Part shown: positions 1-8,864 of the stretch, one piece after another
Layout of the letters: each line of letters opens with the position of its first letter
Position numbering within the stretch: position 1 is the first letter of the stretch
DNA from: Paraburkholderia panacisoli
GTDB lineage: Bacteria; Pseudomonadota; Gammaproteobacteria; Burkholderiales; Burkholderiaceae
Direction: 5' to 3'
Assembly: GCF_008369935.1 (NCBI RefSeq)
Contig: NZ_VTUZ01000056.1
Coordinates: 1 to 51,945, forward strand
DNA length: 51,945 nucleotides
The notes under the pieces: generated by a model
The model's input: the letters and a program-made list of their open reading frames with translations, nothing else
Told to the model about the DNA's origin: nothing
The model's database searches: none
Position numbers and translations under genes: made by a program

Positions 1-588
1 CGCGGGCAATACCTCGTGCAGCATATCGGCGGATAGAAACACCGCGATCCGGCTGCCGACCGGCGAGATGTCCCGCATGCCCAGGCCCTCTGGATGCAGT
101 CGCAACGCACCGCCGTGCTCAGGCAGCCAGTCCGCGTTCAGATAGACGATGACGGACACCGTGCGGCTATCGTCGTCGCGAAACTGATCGCGGTGTCGCA
201 GATATGAAGCGCCCGGCGCGTAGAACGCAAAGTGGCTTTCGTATTCTTCAAGTCCCAGACACAGCCCACGATTCAACACGATACGCAGCATTTCCATGAT
301 CGCGAGATACCGGTCGCAGGCTTCGGATTGGCCCGCTTCCAGCCAGCGAATCTGGTCGCCGCGTACATCGGGCCGGAGCGAACGCGCCGCGCCCTGGCTG
401 ACACGCGCCCATGTGAGCGTCCCGGCCGCCGCAAGCGCCGCACATTCCAGCGCGAGCGAGAGCGTCAAGTCTGGCGGAAGAAAGTTGTCCTGTTCGGACC
501 AGCCATGGTCATGAAGGGCATCCAAAATTCGTTGATGCCCTTCATCTGCGGGTGCATCAAAATGCGCCGGCGAGTGTGATCGGTTCAC
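1..588 (-). CDS. 2OG-Fe(II) oxygenase (prolyl hydroxylase/SM-20 type), 3' end cut by window
   Basis: The reading frame is open from a GTG at 586-588 to the window edge (196 codons seen). An AAGGAA Shine-Dalgarno lies about 8 nt upstream of the GTG. The fold is that of the iron/2-oxoglutarate hydroxylases: the jelly-roll stretch around residues 118-196 has the metal-binding HRD (H132, D134) and the distal histidine H191 in a MLHEV context. The 2-oxoglutarate-binding Arg/Lys expected about 10 residues later falls outside the window. The family hydroxylates protein or small-molecule substrates in the cytoplasm; the substrate cannot be told. The gene lies downstream of the small HU-linked gene in the same direction with a 72-bp gap. 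Family assignment is good, exact role unknown. Confidence 0.85.
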   Translation of the reverse strand, partial: MNRSHSPAHFDAPADEGHQRILDALHDHGWSEQDNFLPPDLTLSLALECAALAAAGTLTWARVSQGAARSLRPDVRGDQIRWLEAGQSEACDRYLAIMEMLRIVLNRGLCLGLEEYESHFAFYAPGASYLRHRDQFRDDDSRTVSVIVYLNADWLPEHGGALRLHPEGLGMRDISPVGSRIAVFLSADMLHEVLPA

Positions 589-660
589 TGCCCGTTCCTT
601 CGAACGAAAGTGCTGGTTGGAAATTCGAACTGTCGTCCGAAGGATATGAGCGAGGTGGGC

Positions 661-981
661 TTACTCGATGTATGGATGCATCCTGTGTTGCACCCATTGT
701 GGCGTGCGTTCAAGCGCTATGAGTCGCTCCAGTTCCGTGCGCCCGGTTGCGGTAAGCATTGCAATGTCAACGGGTGGACTATACGCGTCCGCACGACCAG
801 AATTGGCCACGAGATAACGCGATGTTCGTTCTGGCTGGCGCACCCAATCGACAAAGCCCAGAATGTGCAGCACATCGAGCACGACCGGATGCCGACCGCG
901 CACGATCTGGCGATGCAGCGCCTGACGTAATCCTTCCAGCACGTCGGCATGCGACACGCGGCGGGCGTCGGAGGCTCGCAT
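661..981 (-). CDS. Conserved-looking hypothetical protein, 106 aa
   Basis: I do not recognise this protein. It is a soluble, charged 106-residue polypeptide without signal peptide or membrane segment, rich in Arg and His. It starts only 8 bp after the stop codon of the HU gene, on the same strand. A GGAAG/AGG stretch that overlaps the HU stop serves as ribosome binding site, so the two are probably co-transcribed and translationally linked. Its N-terminal half has the look of a small helical domain, with a hydrophobic HPVVLDVLHILGFVDWV core around residues 31-47. It could be a nucleoid or transcription accessory factor by association; that is inference only. Confidence 0.6.
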   Translation of the reverse strand: MRASDARRVSHADVLEGLRQALHRQIVRGRHPVVLDVLHILGFVDWVRQPERTSRYLVANSGRADAYSPPVDIAMLTATGRTELERLIALERTPQWVQHRMHPYIE

Positions 982-989
982 CGCGACGC

Positions 990-1283
990 CTACTTCCTAA
1001 CCTTGTCGAGCTTGTTCACCGCTTCCTTGAACGCCTTCCCAGCAGTGAATTTCACCGTTTTTGCGGCTGCGATTCTGATCTCCTCCCCTGTCCTCGGGTT
1101 GCGTCCGGTCCGTGCCGCGCGGGAGCCGGTACTGAAGCTACCAAATCCGACAAGTTGCACAGTGTCGCCCTTAACGAGCGATTTCGTGATGATCTCAAGC
1201 AACGCATCGAGCTGCTCGCTGGTGATTACCTTCGTCTGTTCGGTCTTGCCGGCAATCGCGTCGACCAGTTCCTGTTTATTCAT
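990..1283 (-). CDS. HU family DNA-binding protein
   Basis: This is a 97-residue histone-like protein of normal family length. It starts with MNKQELVDAIAG, has the beta-turn GFGSF at 46-50 and the DNA-minor-groove arm RNPRTGEEIRIAA at 61-73 with the intercalating proline P63, and ends in a basic helix. HU dimers bend and compact DNA and assist replication, recombination and regulation. The frame stays open upstream for 72 further codons, but that sequence has no HU homology, so the ATG at 1281-1283 is chosen. Its position outside the usual clpX-lon or rRNA contexts suggests an accessory HU paralogue rather than the housekeeping hupB. Confidence 0.93.
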   Translation of the reverse strand: MNKQELVDAIAGKTEQTKVITSEQLDALLEIITKSLVKGDTVQLVGFGSFSTGSRAARTGRNPRTGEEIRIAAAKTVKFTAGKAFKEAVNKLDKVRK

Positions 1284-2193
1284 GTTTCTCGGTCTCGAAA
1301 GGGAGGACTGCTTTCCGGTGGTCTTCCCGACTGCCGACCGTATTTCCGGCCCGGCGCAGGCGGGTGCTACAAGGACGTGCCGTCTCCGATTGAAACGGCA
1401 CATGACTATACCGCATGGCGATAGCAGGACGGAAAGTGACCCATCGATGTCCGTGAGAATCCTAAATAAACGGAGCCGTTCATGAATCGTTTCTGGCAAT
1501 GCCCACGCTGCCTGCTATCTGCGGTGGTCGCGGGAAGCGAATCGGCGACCTCGCAAAACACTCGGCTGGCGCCGGCCCGGCGAGGTCTTTATTGATAACT
1601 GCGCCAGGCAGAAAATTGCTATCGACCCGGCTCTTGCACTTTGCATTTCAAACCGCCCTGGGATACACGGGCGTCGGGCCAGACAAGTCGCTCTTGCCAT
1701 ACGACGTCAGTCGTGGTTGCCACCGCGCGCACTTCGTAAGCGGATGCTTTCGAGCCAGTACGACTGCCTCTTGTCGACCCTTTCCAGTCATAGGCGCTCA
1801 CCGCGCCTGAGCGGCAGCTTTGTCGCTACAACGGGCATCTGCGTGGTAACCTTGGCGAGCGAGTGCTCGACCTGATCAAACGGTCAGCGCCTAAGCCATC
1901 ACGGCGCCGTAAGCGCGAGACAGGTCCAGACGGTCGGCGCACCTTATTCACACCGTGGTTCTGTCCGTGCTACGGCTCAGTTGGCGAGCAATGGACGCTC
2001 GGGTTGGGTTAAAGGCACGCAACTCCTCATCGTTTATTTCGCCCTTGCTCTGCTTTTATTTTCCTGCCGCGCGAACGCGATCGAAAAACCGCACCCTCGA
2101 AGGGAGTTGGGAGTTCAGCCCCGCTGCGCCCATTGCAGACAGCACGCGGACATCAATCACCAATGCCTGACGGTGGCTCGGGCAGATCAAGAG
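1284..2193. other. Gene-poor stretch (910 bp)
   Basis: No convincing gene fills this interval. Open frames here lack recognisable domains and good start sites. The only candidate is a 37-codon ORF at 1482-1595, listed separately. The promoter of the HU gene should lie in 1284-1480, but I cannot pin a -35/-10 pair. Confidence 0.5.
1482..1595 (+). CDS. Possible small ORF, 37 aa
   Basis: An ATG preceded by GGAG at a 7-nt distance opens a 37-codon frame beginning MNRFWQCPRCLLSAVVAG and ending at TGA. It contains a CPRC pair and a short hydrophobic run. There is no homologue I can name, and it is too short to judge by codon use. Its good ribosome binding site is the only argument for it. Confidence 0.22.
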   Translation: MNRFWQCPRCLLSAVVAGSESATSQNTRLAPARRGLY

Positions 2194-2893
2194 TCACTTG
2201 GTCAGAGTCGACGGATAGAGACCGGCAAGCCGCGCGATCAGGACACCAACGTAAAAGACGCCTGCAAACTCTCCGATCATCACAAGTGAGCGGGCCTGGT
2301 TGGTCAAGGGGATAACATCGCCGTAACCGGTGGTCGTGAGCGTCGTGAAGCTAAAAAAGAGTACTTTGAAAAAAGTGCCGGGCTTAGTGAAATCGAGGCG
2401 GCCAGGACCGAATGAGCCAGCGCTGGATTTCTCGATCAGGGCGTAGATGAAGGCCCAGACGAAGGCCAGCATGATGTAGCCTGCAAGCGCACCGTGCAGC
2501 TTGTCGGCCGTAATTGGCCCGCGCTTGAGAATATAGCGAAGCACTCTGCTAATAGCGACTGCAAGAGACGCGGCATAAGATATCCCGGCAAGGCCCAGAA
2601 TCGCGATACTCTCAGTCCACAACGCCGCCCCTTTGAAGGCCAACCCCAAGCAACGCCAAGCCCAGTTTGAGGATGAACCCCCGCCGAGTCTGTCTGGTGG
2701 CGAAAGCACCCACGAGCAGCACGATTGAAAACAAAATACCGAGCAGCGTGCGAGCGAATATGCCTTCCTCAAGGTAGGGAAACAGGAGGATCAAGCCAAG
2801 TAAGAGCAGCAGTAGATAGGTGCAGGGCCCGTGCCCTATTATCATCTGGGCTAAATCCTCGTCGGATTCGGCGTCAACTTGCGGATTTGCCAT
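2194..2893 (-). pseudogene. Two-TM potassium channel (Ion_trans_2 type), frameshifted
   Basis: Two overlapping frames on the minus strand together make one channel of about 232 residues. The first frame starts at ATG 2891-2893 (MANPQVDAES), carries two to three hydrophobic helices and runs to KLGLALLGVGL. The second carries one or two more helices, a pore loop with the selectivity filter TTTGYGDV and a last helix, and stops at 2194. The interval of 700 bp equals 233 codons plus one base, so a single inserted base near 2625-2640 (around the CAAAGGGG run) explains the break. The family forms tetrameric K+ channels in the inner membrane. It could be a true loss of function, a sequencing error or, less likely, a programmed shift. 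Confidence 0.8.
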
Positions 2894-3499
2894 ACCAGTT
2901 TTCCCGGAGACCAAACTAACGCTCGCGATCTGACGTTGCACGGTTGAAATTTGACGTAGCTTTAGAAGAATGAGCAACTAGAAATTCTAGTCGCGGATGC
3001 CGGTGAGAGGATCCTGCCATAGCGAGCATCTGCCAATGGCTGGATGTTCCGGGGTTGAACTCAACGAGCATGAAGCGACGAACGTATTTATCGTGGGAAT
3101 GGCCGTTACTTGAGCGAATCCGACGTACGGATGTCTGCATTGGAGCGCAGTCAAAGGGCCGTCAATGGCCGAGCGTTGCCTCACACGTCGAGCGTATGAG
3201 TCGCGCGCTTCGCGCTACACGAGCGGCAATACGTCTTTGAGGATAGTCTCCCGTCACACAAATCGACCACCGCGTCACGTGATAAAAGCATGGAGCGCGG
3301 CGGCCTCTCCTGACTACGCCCCCCCGACGATCGGCTCTGGTCGACCCGACGCGGACAGTCGACTCGCTCCTTTTCGGCCATTCACCACTGGTCGTGGCCC
3401 GGTGAGGTGCCAACGCCTCCATGGAGGCGAGGCGCGCCGCCTTCGTAGAAGGAAGCAGTCACGGAGAACGGATCGACTCCGGGGGAGGTGTGAGAGTTC
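2894..3499. other. Non-coding stretch (606 bp)
   Basis: Between the channel start and the end of the ZIP gene no frame on either strand has a recognisable domain, a plausible start site or length. I see no terminator or repeat. Confidence 0.5.
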
Positions 3500-4231
3500 T
3501 CACGATATTGTGGAGATATAAGCCGCCAGAGCGAATCCCATCACATTGACGAGACCGGCCAGTTTCCCTCCATGTTCAAAGGCTTCGGGGATCATCGTGT
3601 CGGCCAGCATCACGAGGATGGCGCCCCCGGCAAACATGTTGATGAACGCCCGTGTGGCATTGGAAGCATTCTCGAGCAAGGTAAAACCCGCCAGTGATGC
3701 AATACCACAGACCACAGCTATGAGCAGCCATAAGCGCATGATGCGAAAACGGCTCCAGCCGCCGGCGCCCAGACCTGTGGTTGCCGCGATCGCTTCAGGC
3801 ACATTTGAAATGAAAACGGCGATTAGCATGGCCAGGCCAACAGTGTGTCCGCCCAGCAGACTGAGTCCGATGACGATGGACTCCGGGACGCCGTCGATCA
3901 CGATTCCCAGTGTGATCGGCAAGGCGAGTTCATTTTCATGTGCCGCCCGGATAGATTTTCGATCCTCCCCGCCCATGTGACTGATGATCAAATCTGCGGC
4001 AAAGAAAACGATTGCCCCGGCGAATAATCCCAGGACCGCCATGCCACTTCCGTGGGACAGTTCCACGGACTCATGGGCAAGTTCAAAAGCCACAGCGGAT
4101 ATCAACACTCCGGAACCGAAAGCCATGATCAAGCCCAGCATCTTGTTGCTGATCCTGAACCAGAACGTAAACAATGCGCCTAGGAACAATGAAGAGGCTG
4201 CAAGCATTCCCCATAAGAATGCACTGGTCAT
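3500..4231 (-). CDS. ZIP-family metal transporter
   Basis: This is a 243-residue inner-membrane protein with about eight hydrophobic helices, normal for bacterial ZIP (ZupT/GufA-like) carriers that import Zn2+ or other divalent metals. The metal-site helices are visible: FELAHES (E50, H53, E54) in the third segment, DGVPES at 113-118 in the fourth, and SNVPEA at 142-147 in the fifth. The classical HNxPEG of the fourth helix is replaced by DGVPES, so the metal site is not canonical and specificity may differ from ZupT. A His/Glu-containing loop (SHMGGEDRK) follows helix 3. The start is ATG 4229-4231 with an excellent GGAGG 5 nt upstream. It lies 131 bp after the DUF2252 gene on the same strand. 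Confidence 0.9.
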   Translation of the reverse strand: MTSAFLWGMLAASSLFLGALFTFWFRISNKMLGLIMAFGSGVLISAVAFELAHESVELSHGSGMAVLGLFAGAIVFFAADLIISHMGGEDRKSIRAAHENELALPITLGIVIDGVPESIVIGLSLLGGHTVGLAMLIAVFISNVPEAIAATTGLGAGGWSRFRIMRLWLLIAVVCGIASLAGFTLLENASNATRAFINMFAGGAILVMLADTMIPEAFEHGGKLAGLVNVMGFALAAYISTIS

Positions 4232-4362
4232 ATTTCCTCCAACTGCCGCCGTTCGCCGTCTACCTTCGCCGGCGCGACGTCATTGATGGTCGAGATTTTG
4301 CCGCTGGCCTTAAGTTGGCACGATGAAATCATCTCCCCGGAAGGGCCGCTCGGCGTTCCTGC

Positions 4363-5784
4363 CTAGTCCTCGACCATCACCTGGATCCGGCCCTCTCTGA
4401 TTGCGCTGAGGAAGGCCCGATAGTCGCTTCGGTTCTGGGACGCATACTCCGTCGCAAACTCGCCGACCGCGTCGTCGAAGGTCTGTCCGGAGCCCATGTA
4501 CCCGGCGATCATCGCAGCATCGCCGGAGCGGGCATGCGCGCGAGCCAAGGCATGCGCGCACATCCGCGCATATTGCCGTAACAAGCCTGTATCCCAGTCC
4601 TCAATGACCGCAGACAACTTCATGTCGCGAAGCTGGCGGAGATAGAATTCGCGGCCGTTCACGCCTCGGGTCCATCCGAGGAACACATCGCTCGCCGACT
4701 GCATGAGGCGCTGACCCACGATGACACGCTGGCCATGATTGGGGTGCAGGCTCTTGCCCGCATACGGCTCGAGCACCGAAGCCTTCGCCTCCTTCACTTG
4801 CAGGAACAGCGGATCGTCGTCCGCCGCCATGAACAGGCCCACGGCGCACATCGTACCAACGCTTCCCACGCCGACGACCTTGAGGGCCAGGTCGACATAG
4901 TGGAAGCGGTCGAACAGTATCCGGACGTGCTCGGGCAAGCTCTCCCGATACGAGGCAATGGCTTCCCTGTAGCCTGTCTCAAGACCGGGAGCCTGTTCTT
5001 CCGTCGGATGGAAGATCAGGGGGGGCTCATCCTTGATCCTGGGCTTGACTCCTCCCTCGGAGACAAGCTTCGGATACAGATGGTCAGGCACCGACTTGCG
5101 CCGCTCGACTTCGAGCCGCTCCGCCAACCGCTTGCGCGTCGCTGCCACGACAGCCGGATCGCCCGTCCGATCTTCATATTTTTGCAGGTCGATCTTGTTG
5201 TACCAGACATCAAGGGCTCGCATCCCGGCGAAATTGACCATCCGTTCGCGGTATTCGCGCACGAGATCCGTGGCCACGCGTCCCGCGTCGCTGTGGGGCA
5301 GCTCCAGATGTTGCGCCGCAACGACCACGCTGGCCGCAAGCCGCTTGAGGTCCCACTCAAAAGGGGCCGGCAGCGTCTCGTCGAGATCGTTGACGTCGAA
5401 GATCACGTTGCGCTCGGGCGTCGCGAAGCCGCCGAAGTTCATCAGGTGCGCATCGCCGCACGCCTGCACCCGGAGCCCGCTCGTTGGTGTCCCGGCAAGA
5501 TCGGCTGCCATGAGTGCGGCCGCACCGCGATAAAACGCGAAAGGCGAAGCAGCCATGCGCCCGAAGCGGATCGGGGTCAGGCTCAGGATACGGCCCTCAT
5601 TGGATTCGATCAGGAGTTCAACCGGATCACGGCGATCCTTGGGCGCCTTCCATCCTGCATGCGATGCACGCGACGCCGTATCGCGCAGTGCCCGCCCTTT
5701 GGCGCCGCGCTCATCGGCCGATAAGTAAGGCGTCCCGGTTTGAGGTGCAGCACTCTCGATCTTTCTCTCATCATTCTTGGACAT
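4363..5784 (-). CDS. DUF2252 domain-containing protein
   Basis: This 473-residue protein matches the DUF2252 family along its whole length. Diagnostic stretches are FYRGAAALMAADL, VQACGDAHLMNFGGFATPER, and FDVNDLDETLPAPFEWDLKRL near residues 84-147, and a YVDLALKVVGVGSVGT stretch near 300. The GDAHLMNFG and FDVNDLDE pieces resemble the catalytic and metal loops of kinase-like (aminoglycoside phosphotransferase-type) folds, so a phosphotransferase role is often suspected. The biochemical activity is not established. It is cytoplasmic and has no signal peptide. The start is ATG 5782-5784 with AGGGGA 9 nt upstream. Confidence 0.88.
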   Translation of the reverse strand: MSKNDERKIESAAPQTGTPYLSADERGAKGRALRDTASRASHAGWKAPKDRRDPVELLIESNEGRILSLTPIRFGRMAASPFAFYRGAAALMAADLAGTPTSGLRVQACGDAHLMNFGGFATPERNVIFDVNDLDETLPAPFEWDLKRLAASVVVAAQHLELPHSDAGRVATDLVREYRERMVNFAGMRALDVWYNKIDLQKYEDRTGDPAVVAATRKRLAERLEVERRKSVPDHLYPKLVSEGGVKPRIKDEPPLIFHPTEEQAPGLETGYREAIASYRESLPEHVRILFDRFHYVDLALKVVGVGSVGTMCAVGLFMAADDDPLFLQVKEAKASVLEPYAGKSLHPNHGQRVIVGQRLMQSASDVFLGWTRGVNGREFYLRQLRDMKLSAVIEDWDTGLLRQYARMCAHALARAHARSGDAAMIAGYMGSGQTFDDAVGEFATEYASQNRSDYRAFLSAIREGRIQVMVED

Positions 5785-6178
5785 GCGACATTTCCCCTTG
5801 TCAGGTTGGCGCTACCTGGATCTGGAATCCGCTTGATATCGAGATTTATATGAAAGGATAGGAAACAAACGGAGGATCACGTTGATCAAAATCAACGGCA
5901 TCCTGCGACAGGGCACGGACATGTATGGCGAAAGGCTGTCCTCGGCGTTAGGTTCGTCTATGGGAGACCGGTTTTTTCCAGCTTTCTTGGCCGGAACGGT
6001 GCGCCCATCGTTTGCAGCTAGTCGCTGCAGACCGGCGTGACTGACCGTTTGCTGGGCGGAGCCCTCCGAGCGACGCGGCGGGCGCGAATGACGCTTGATG
6101 GCCGCGTGCAAAAATGGCTTCAGACTCGCAGTGTTTCGATCGGCAGCACGCGGTCGAGACGAGACTGCAGAACGGTTT
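5785..6178. other. Non-coding stretch (394 bp)
   Basis: No supported gene. The interval should contain the DUF2252 promoter (right of 5785, AT-rich around 5830-5880) and the 3' end of the gntP-type gene. I see no clear terminator hairpin. Confidence 0.45.
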
Positions 6179-7585
6179 TCAAACCCACCCAGTGAGGTAA
6201 TACACGGCGATAACGAATGCGACGGCCAGCGTCTTGATGAGGGTGATCGCGAAAATCTCCCGATACGACTGACGATGCGTCAGCCCGGTCACCGCCAGCA
6301 ACGTGATGACGGCGCCGTTGTGCGGCAACGTGTCCATGCCGCCACTCGCCATCGCGACGACGCGATGGAGGACATCTAACGGTAACGGTATATGCGCGGC
6401 TTGCGCATTCCTGATCAACAAATCGGATGTCGCGGCAAGCGCGATACTCATACCGCCAGAGGCCGAACCCGTGATGCCTGCCAGCGTGCCCACCGAGACC
6501 GCGGCATTGACAAGTGGGTTAGGTATCGTCTTGAGTGCATCGCTTACGACCATGAAACCCGGCAACGCGGCGATTACCGCACCGAAACCATATTCCGACG
6601 CCGTATTCATTGCGGCCAACAATGCGCCGCTTGCGGCAGCGCGCGTGCCATCGGCGATAGTGGCGGTGACCCGCCTGAAAGCTGTCAACACCACGAGCGT
6701 GATGCCGAGAATCAATGCAGCCTCGACGGCCCAGATCGCAGTCACCGCTTTGATCGACGTCGTAACCTGACCGTGCGCGCCTGGCAACACCTCCGGTGCA
6801 ACGGTGTATGAGGGTCCATACCAGTGCGGAATCCACTTCGTGAAGCAGTAGTTCGAGACGCCGACCAGGATCAGCGGCATGATCGCCAGCAGCGGGTTGG
6901 GCAACATGTTCTCTGCCAGGCGCTCCGGCTCGTTAACGAGCGACGTGCCGTAACCTTCGCCCTTTGCCATCGCGCTCTTTCGACGCCACTCGACATAGAT
7001 CAATCCGATGACAAGCATGAATACTGAACCGCTCATTCCAAGCAAAGGTGCGGCCCAGCCCGTAGTCTTGAAAAAGGTGGACGGGATGATGTTTTGAATC
7101 TGCGGCGTGCCTGGAAGCGCATCCATGGTGAAGCAGAACGCGCCTAGCGCGATAACGCCTGGCATTAACCGCTTCGGAATATTGCTCTGCCGATAGAGTT
7201 CTGCAGCGAATGGATAAACCGCAAAAACGACAACGAATACCGACACCCCACCGTAAGTCAGCAACGCGCACACCATGATAATCACGACGTTCGCCCGCGA
7301 GCGACCGATATATCGAATCGCCGCAGCAACAATGGCTGCTGCAAATCCCGATATCTCGATCACCTTTCCGAATAGCGCGCCAAGCAGAAACACCGGGAAG
7401 TAGAGCTTCACGAAACCAACCATCTTCTCCATGAAGATGCCCGAGAACACCGGCGCGACGGCTGCGGGTTCCGTGAGGAAGACAGCACCGAGCGCTGCGA
7501 TCGGAGCAAAAAGAATAACGCTGTAGCCGCGATATGCCGCGAGCATGAGAAACGCCAGAGAAAACATAACAATTACCAAGGCCAT
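6179..7585 (-). CDS. GntP family permease
   Basis: This is a 468-residue, strongly hydrophobic inner-membrane protein with about 12 helices, the usual size and pattern of the GntP family (H+ symporters for gluconate, other sugar acids or short hydroxy acids). Conserved stretches include GALFGKVIEISG near residue 70, LLTYGGVSVFVVVFAVYPFA near 108, and MDALPGTPQIQNIIPSTFF near 155. C-terminal family stretches TASEYGFGAVIAALPGF and GITGSASGGMSIAL are also present. The start is ATG 7583-7585 with GGAG 6 nt upstream. It is the last gene of the catabolic cassette but is separated by an AT-rich 440-bp gap, so it may have its own promoter. It probably imports the acid degraded by the cassette; substrate not determinable. 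Confidence 0.9.
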   Translation of the reverse strand: MALVIVMFSLAFLMLAAYRGYSVILFAPIAALGAVFLTEPAAVAPVFSGIFMEKMVGFVKLYFPVFLLGALFGKVIEISGFAAAIVAAAIRYIGRSRANVVIIMVCALLTYGGVSVFVVVFAVYPFAAELYRQSNIPKRLMPGVIALGAFCFTMDALPGTPQIQNIIPSTFFKTTGWAAPLLGMSGSVFMLVIGLIYVEWRRKSAMAKGEGYGTSLVNEPERLAENMLPNPLLAIMPLILVGVSNYCFTKWIPHWYGPSYTVAPEVLPGAHGQVTTSIKAVTAIWAVEAALILGITLVVLTAFRRVTATIADGTRAAASGALLAAMNTASEYGFGAVIAALPGFMVVSDALKTIPNPLVNAAVSVGTLAGITGSASGGMSIALAATSDLLIRNAQAAHIPLPLDVLHRVVAMASGGMDTLPHNGAVITLLAVTGLTHRQSYREIFAITLIKTLAVAFVIAVYYLTGWV

Positions 7586-7690
7586 ACCGGTCTCCGAGCT
7601 TGACTACTTTTTTCGGTTTCAATTCTCAAACGAAATGTTAAATTTTAGAATTCCTCAACAACTATTTGTTAAATTAATAATTAGGTATGC
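7586..7690 (-). promoter_or_regulatory. AT-rich promoter/operator candidate for the GntP permease
   Basis: The 100 bp upstream of the permease start are strikingly AT-rich against the high-GC surroundings. A perfect AACAA-N4-TTGTT palindrome lies at 7657-7670. Two copies of an AATTTAACA-type word lie on the minus strand near 7636-7675. TATTAAT-like -10 candidates are present. This is the pattern of a regulated promoter, perhaps for a GntR- or IclR-type protein. Confidence 0.4.
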
Positions 7691-7862
7691 AAATTTGTAA
7701 ACATAAAGCATTGCGTTTGGCGATCTGCGTTCCAGGTGTATGCGCTGGAGTCTTGCCGCTTGTGCCGTCCGCAGTCGAAGCGCTCATGCGATATTCGGAT
7801 CACCGCATCGAAATCCATCTCGGTCGCGAGCAAGTGGTCGAGCGCGTGCTTATTCCGGACAT

Positions 7863-8030
7863 TTATCGCACCGAGCAACTTCGAGTTGGCGCGACGATGT
7901 CGTAACCCCTCGCGCGATCGAGCGTCGCGACGCGGTCGCTCCGGTTTCCGAGTACCGCGCTGGCATCGACACGCATGTTCGCGAGCAACACCTCGGCGGC
8001 ACAGGCACTGTCGATCTTCGTGCCCGTCAT
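7863..8030 (-). CDS. Small ORF coupled to the SDR gene, possible gene remnant
   Basis: The SDR stop codon overlaps an ATG (ATGA at 8027-8030) that opens a 55-codon frame, MTGTKIDSACAAEVLLANMR onward, ending at TAA 7863-7865. The overlap is the classic sign of translational coupling, and codon use resembles its neighbours. I do not recognise the product. The adjacent frame continues coding-like further left (7690-7860), so this may be the start of a longer gene broken by a frameshift near 7880. No function is proposed. Confidence 0.35.
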   Translation of the reverse strand: MTGTKIDSACAAEVLLANMRVDASAVLGNRSDRVATLDRARGYDIVAPTRSCSVR

Positions 8031-8797
8031 GAAATCGAGAAACCGCCATCGATTGCGAAGATCTGGCCTGTCGTCTTCCTCGATTCGTCCGATGCCAGGA
8101 ACAGGGCGGTCATCGCCACTTCCTCTGGCTCGACGAGGCCGAGCAACTGACGCTCGCTCGTCTTGTTCATCACCTCCGGTTGCGTTTCGATGAGACCGAG
8201 CACGCGTCTGGTCGTCGTTACCGCCGGGGCGAGTGCATTGACGCGGATGCGATGGGGCGCGTACTCGACGGCCATCGAACGTGTAAGCGATGCGATGCCG
8301 CCCTTAGCGGCCGTATACGCGTCTTTTCCTCGCGTGCCGACGAGTGCAAACACGGAGCAGCTATTGATGACCGAACCTCCACCGCTCTCAAGCATGGCCG
8401 CGATTCCATACTTGCACGCTATCCAGGTGCCGAAAAGATCGAGTTTGACCGCTCGCCAGAACTCGTCGGCCGGGCAATCGGTGACGCGTGCGTCGATCCC
8501 GCTCGATCCACCTGCGTTGTTATAAAGCACGTCGATCTTGCCGCCGAATTCGACAGCCGACTTGATGGCCTCACGCACGCTATCCTCGTCCGTGACGTCG
8601 GTCCGAACGAACTTGGCCTTGCCGCCGTGTCTGAGGATGGCCTCGGAAACAGCTTCACCGCTGTCTGCGTCGAATTCCGCAATGATGACTGCCGCGCCCT
8701 CAAGTGCGAACCGCTCGGCGGCGGCCCGTCCAATGCCCGCGCCCGCGCCCGTGATGAACGCCACCTTTCCTGCGAGTCGGCCTTTCGCTTCGATCAT
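8027..8797 (-). CDS. SDR family NAD(P)-dependent oxidoreductase
   Basis: This is a 256-residue classical short-chain dehydrogenase. The Rossmann motif TGAGAGIG is at 16-23, NNAG at 93-96, and the catalytic set S148, Y161, K165 (YTAAK) is complete. An acidic residue after the second strand (E41) favours NAD+. The family oxidises alcohols or hydroxy acids to carbonyls. ATG 8795-8797 is chosen because the SDR fold begins there and GGAGG sits 5 nt upstream; the open frame further upstream is not SDR-like. It is in the cassette downstream of DUF1330 (67-bp gap) and overlaps the next small ORF by 4 bp. It is one of two candidate dehydrogenases for the pathway substrate. Confidence 0.92.
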   Translation of the reverse strand: MIEAKGRLAGKVAFITGAGAGIGRAAAERFALEGAAVIIAEFDADSGEAVSEAILRHGGKAKFVRTDVTDEDSVREAIKSAVEFGGKIDVLYNNAGGSSGIDARVTDCPADEFWRAVKLDLFGTWIACKYGIAAMLESGGGSVINSCSVFALVGTRGKDAYTAAKGGIASLTRSMAVEYAPHRIRVNALAPAVTTTRRVLGLIETQPEVMNKTSERQLLGLVEPEEVAMTALFLASDESRKTTGQIFAIDGGFSIS

Positions 8798-8864
8798 TCT
8801 GCCTCCGGCGATGTGTGCGACGAGTTCCGTGCGTCGATAGAACTGGCGCAACGTTCGTATGCGT

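Noticed and set aside
4735..5724. 329-codon open frame on the plus strand
   Set aside because: It is antisense to the DUF2252 gene, has a composition typical of a shadow frame in GC-rich DNA and no domain.
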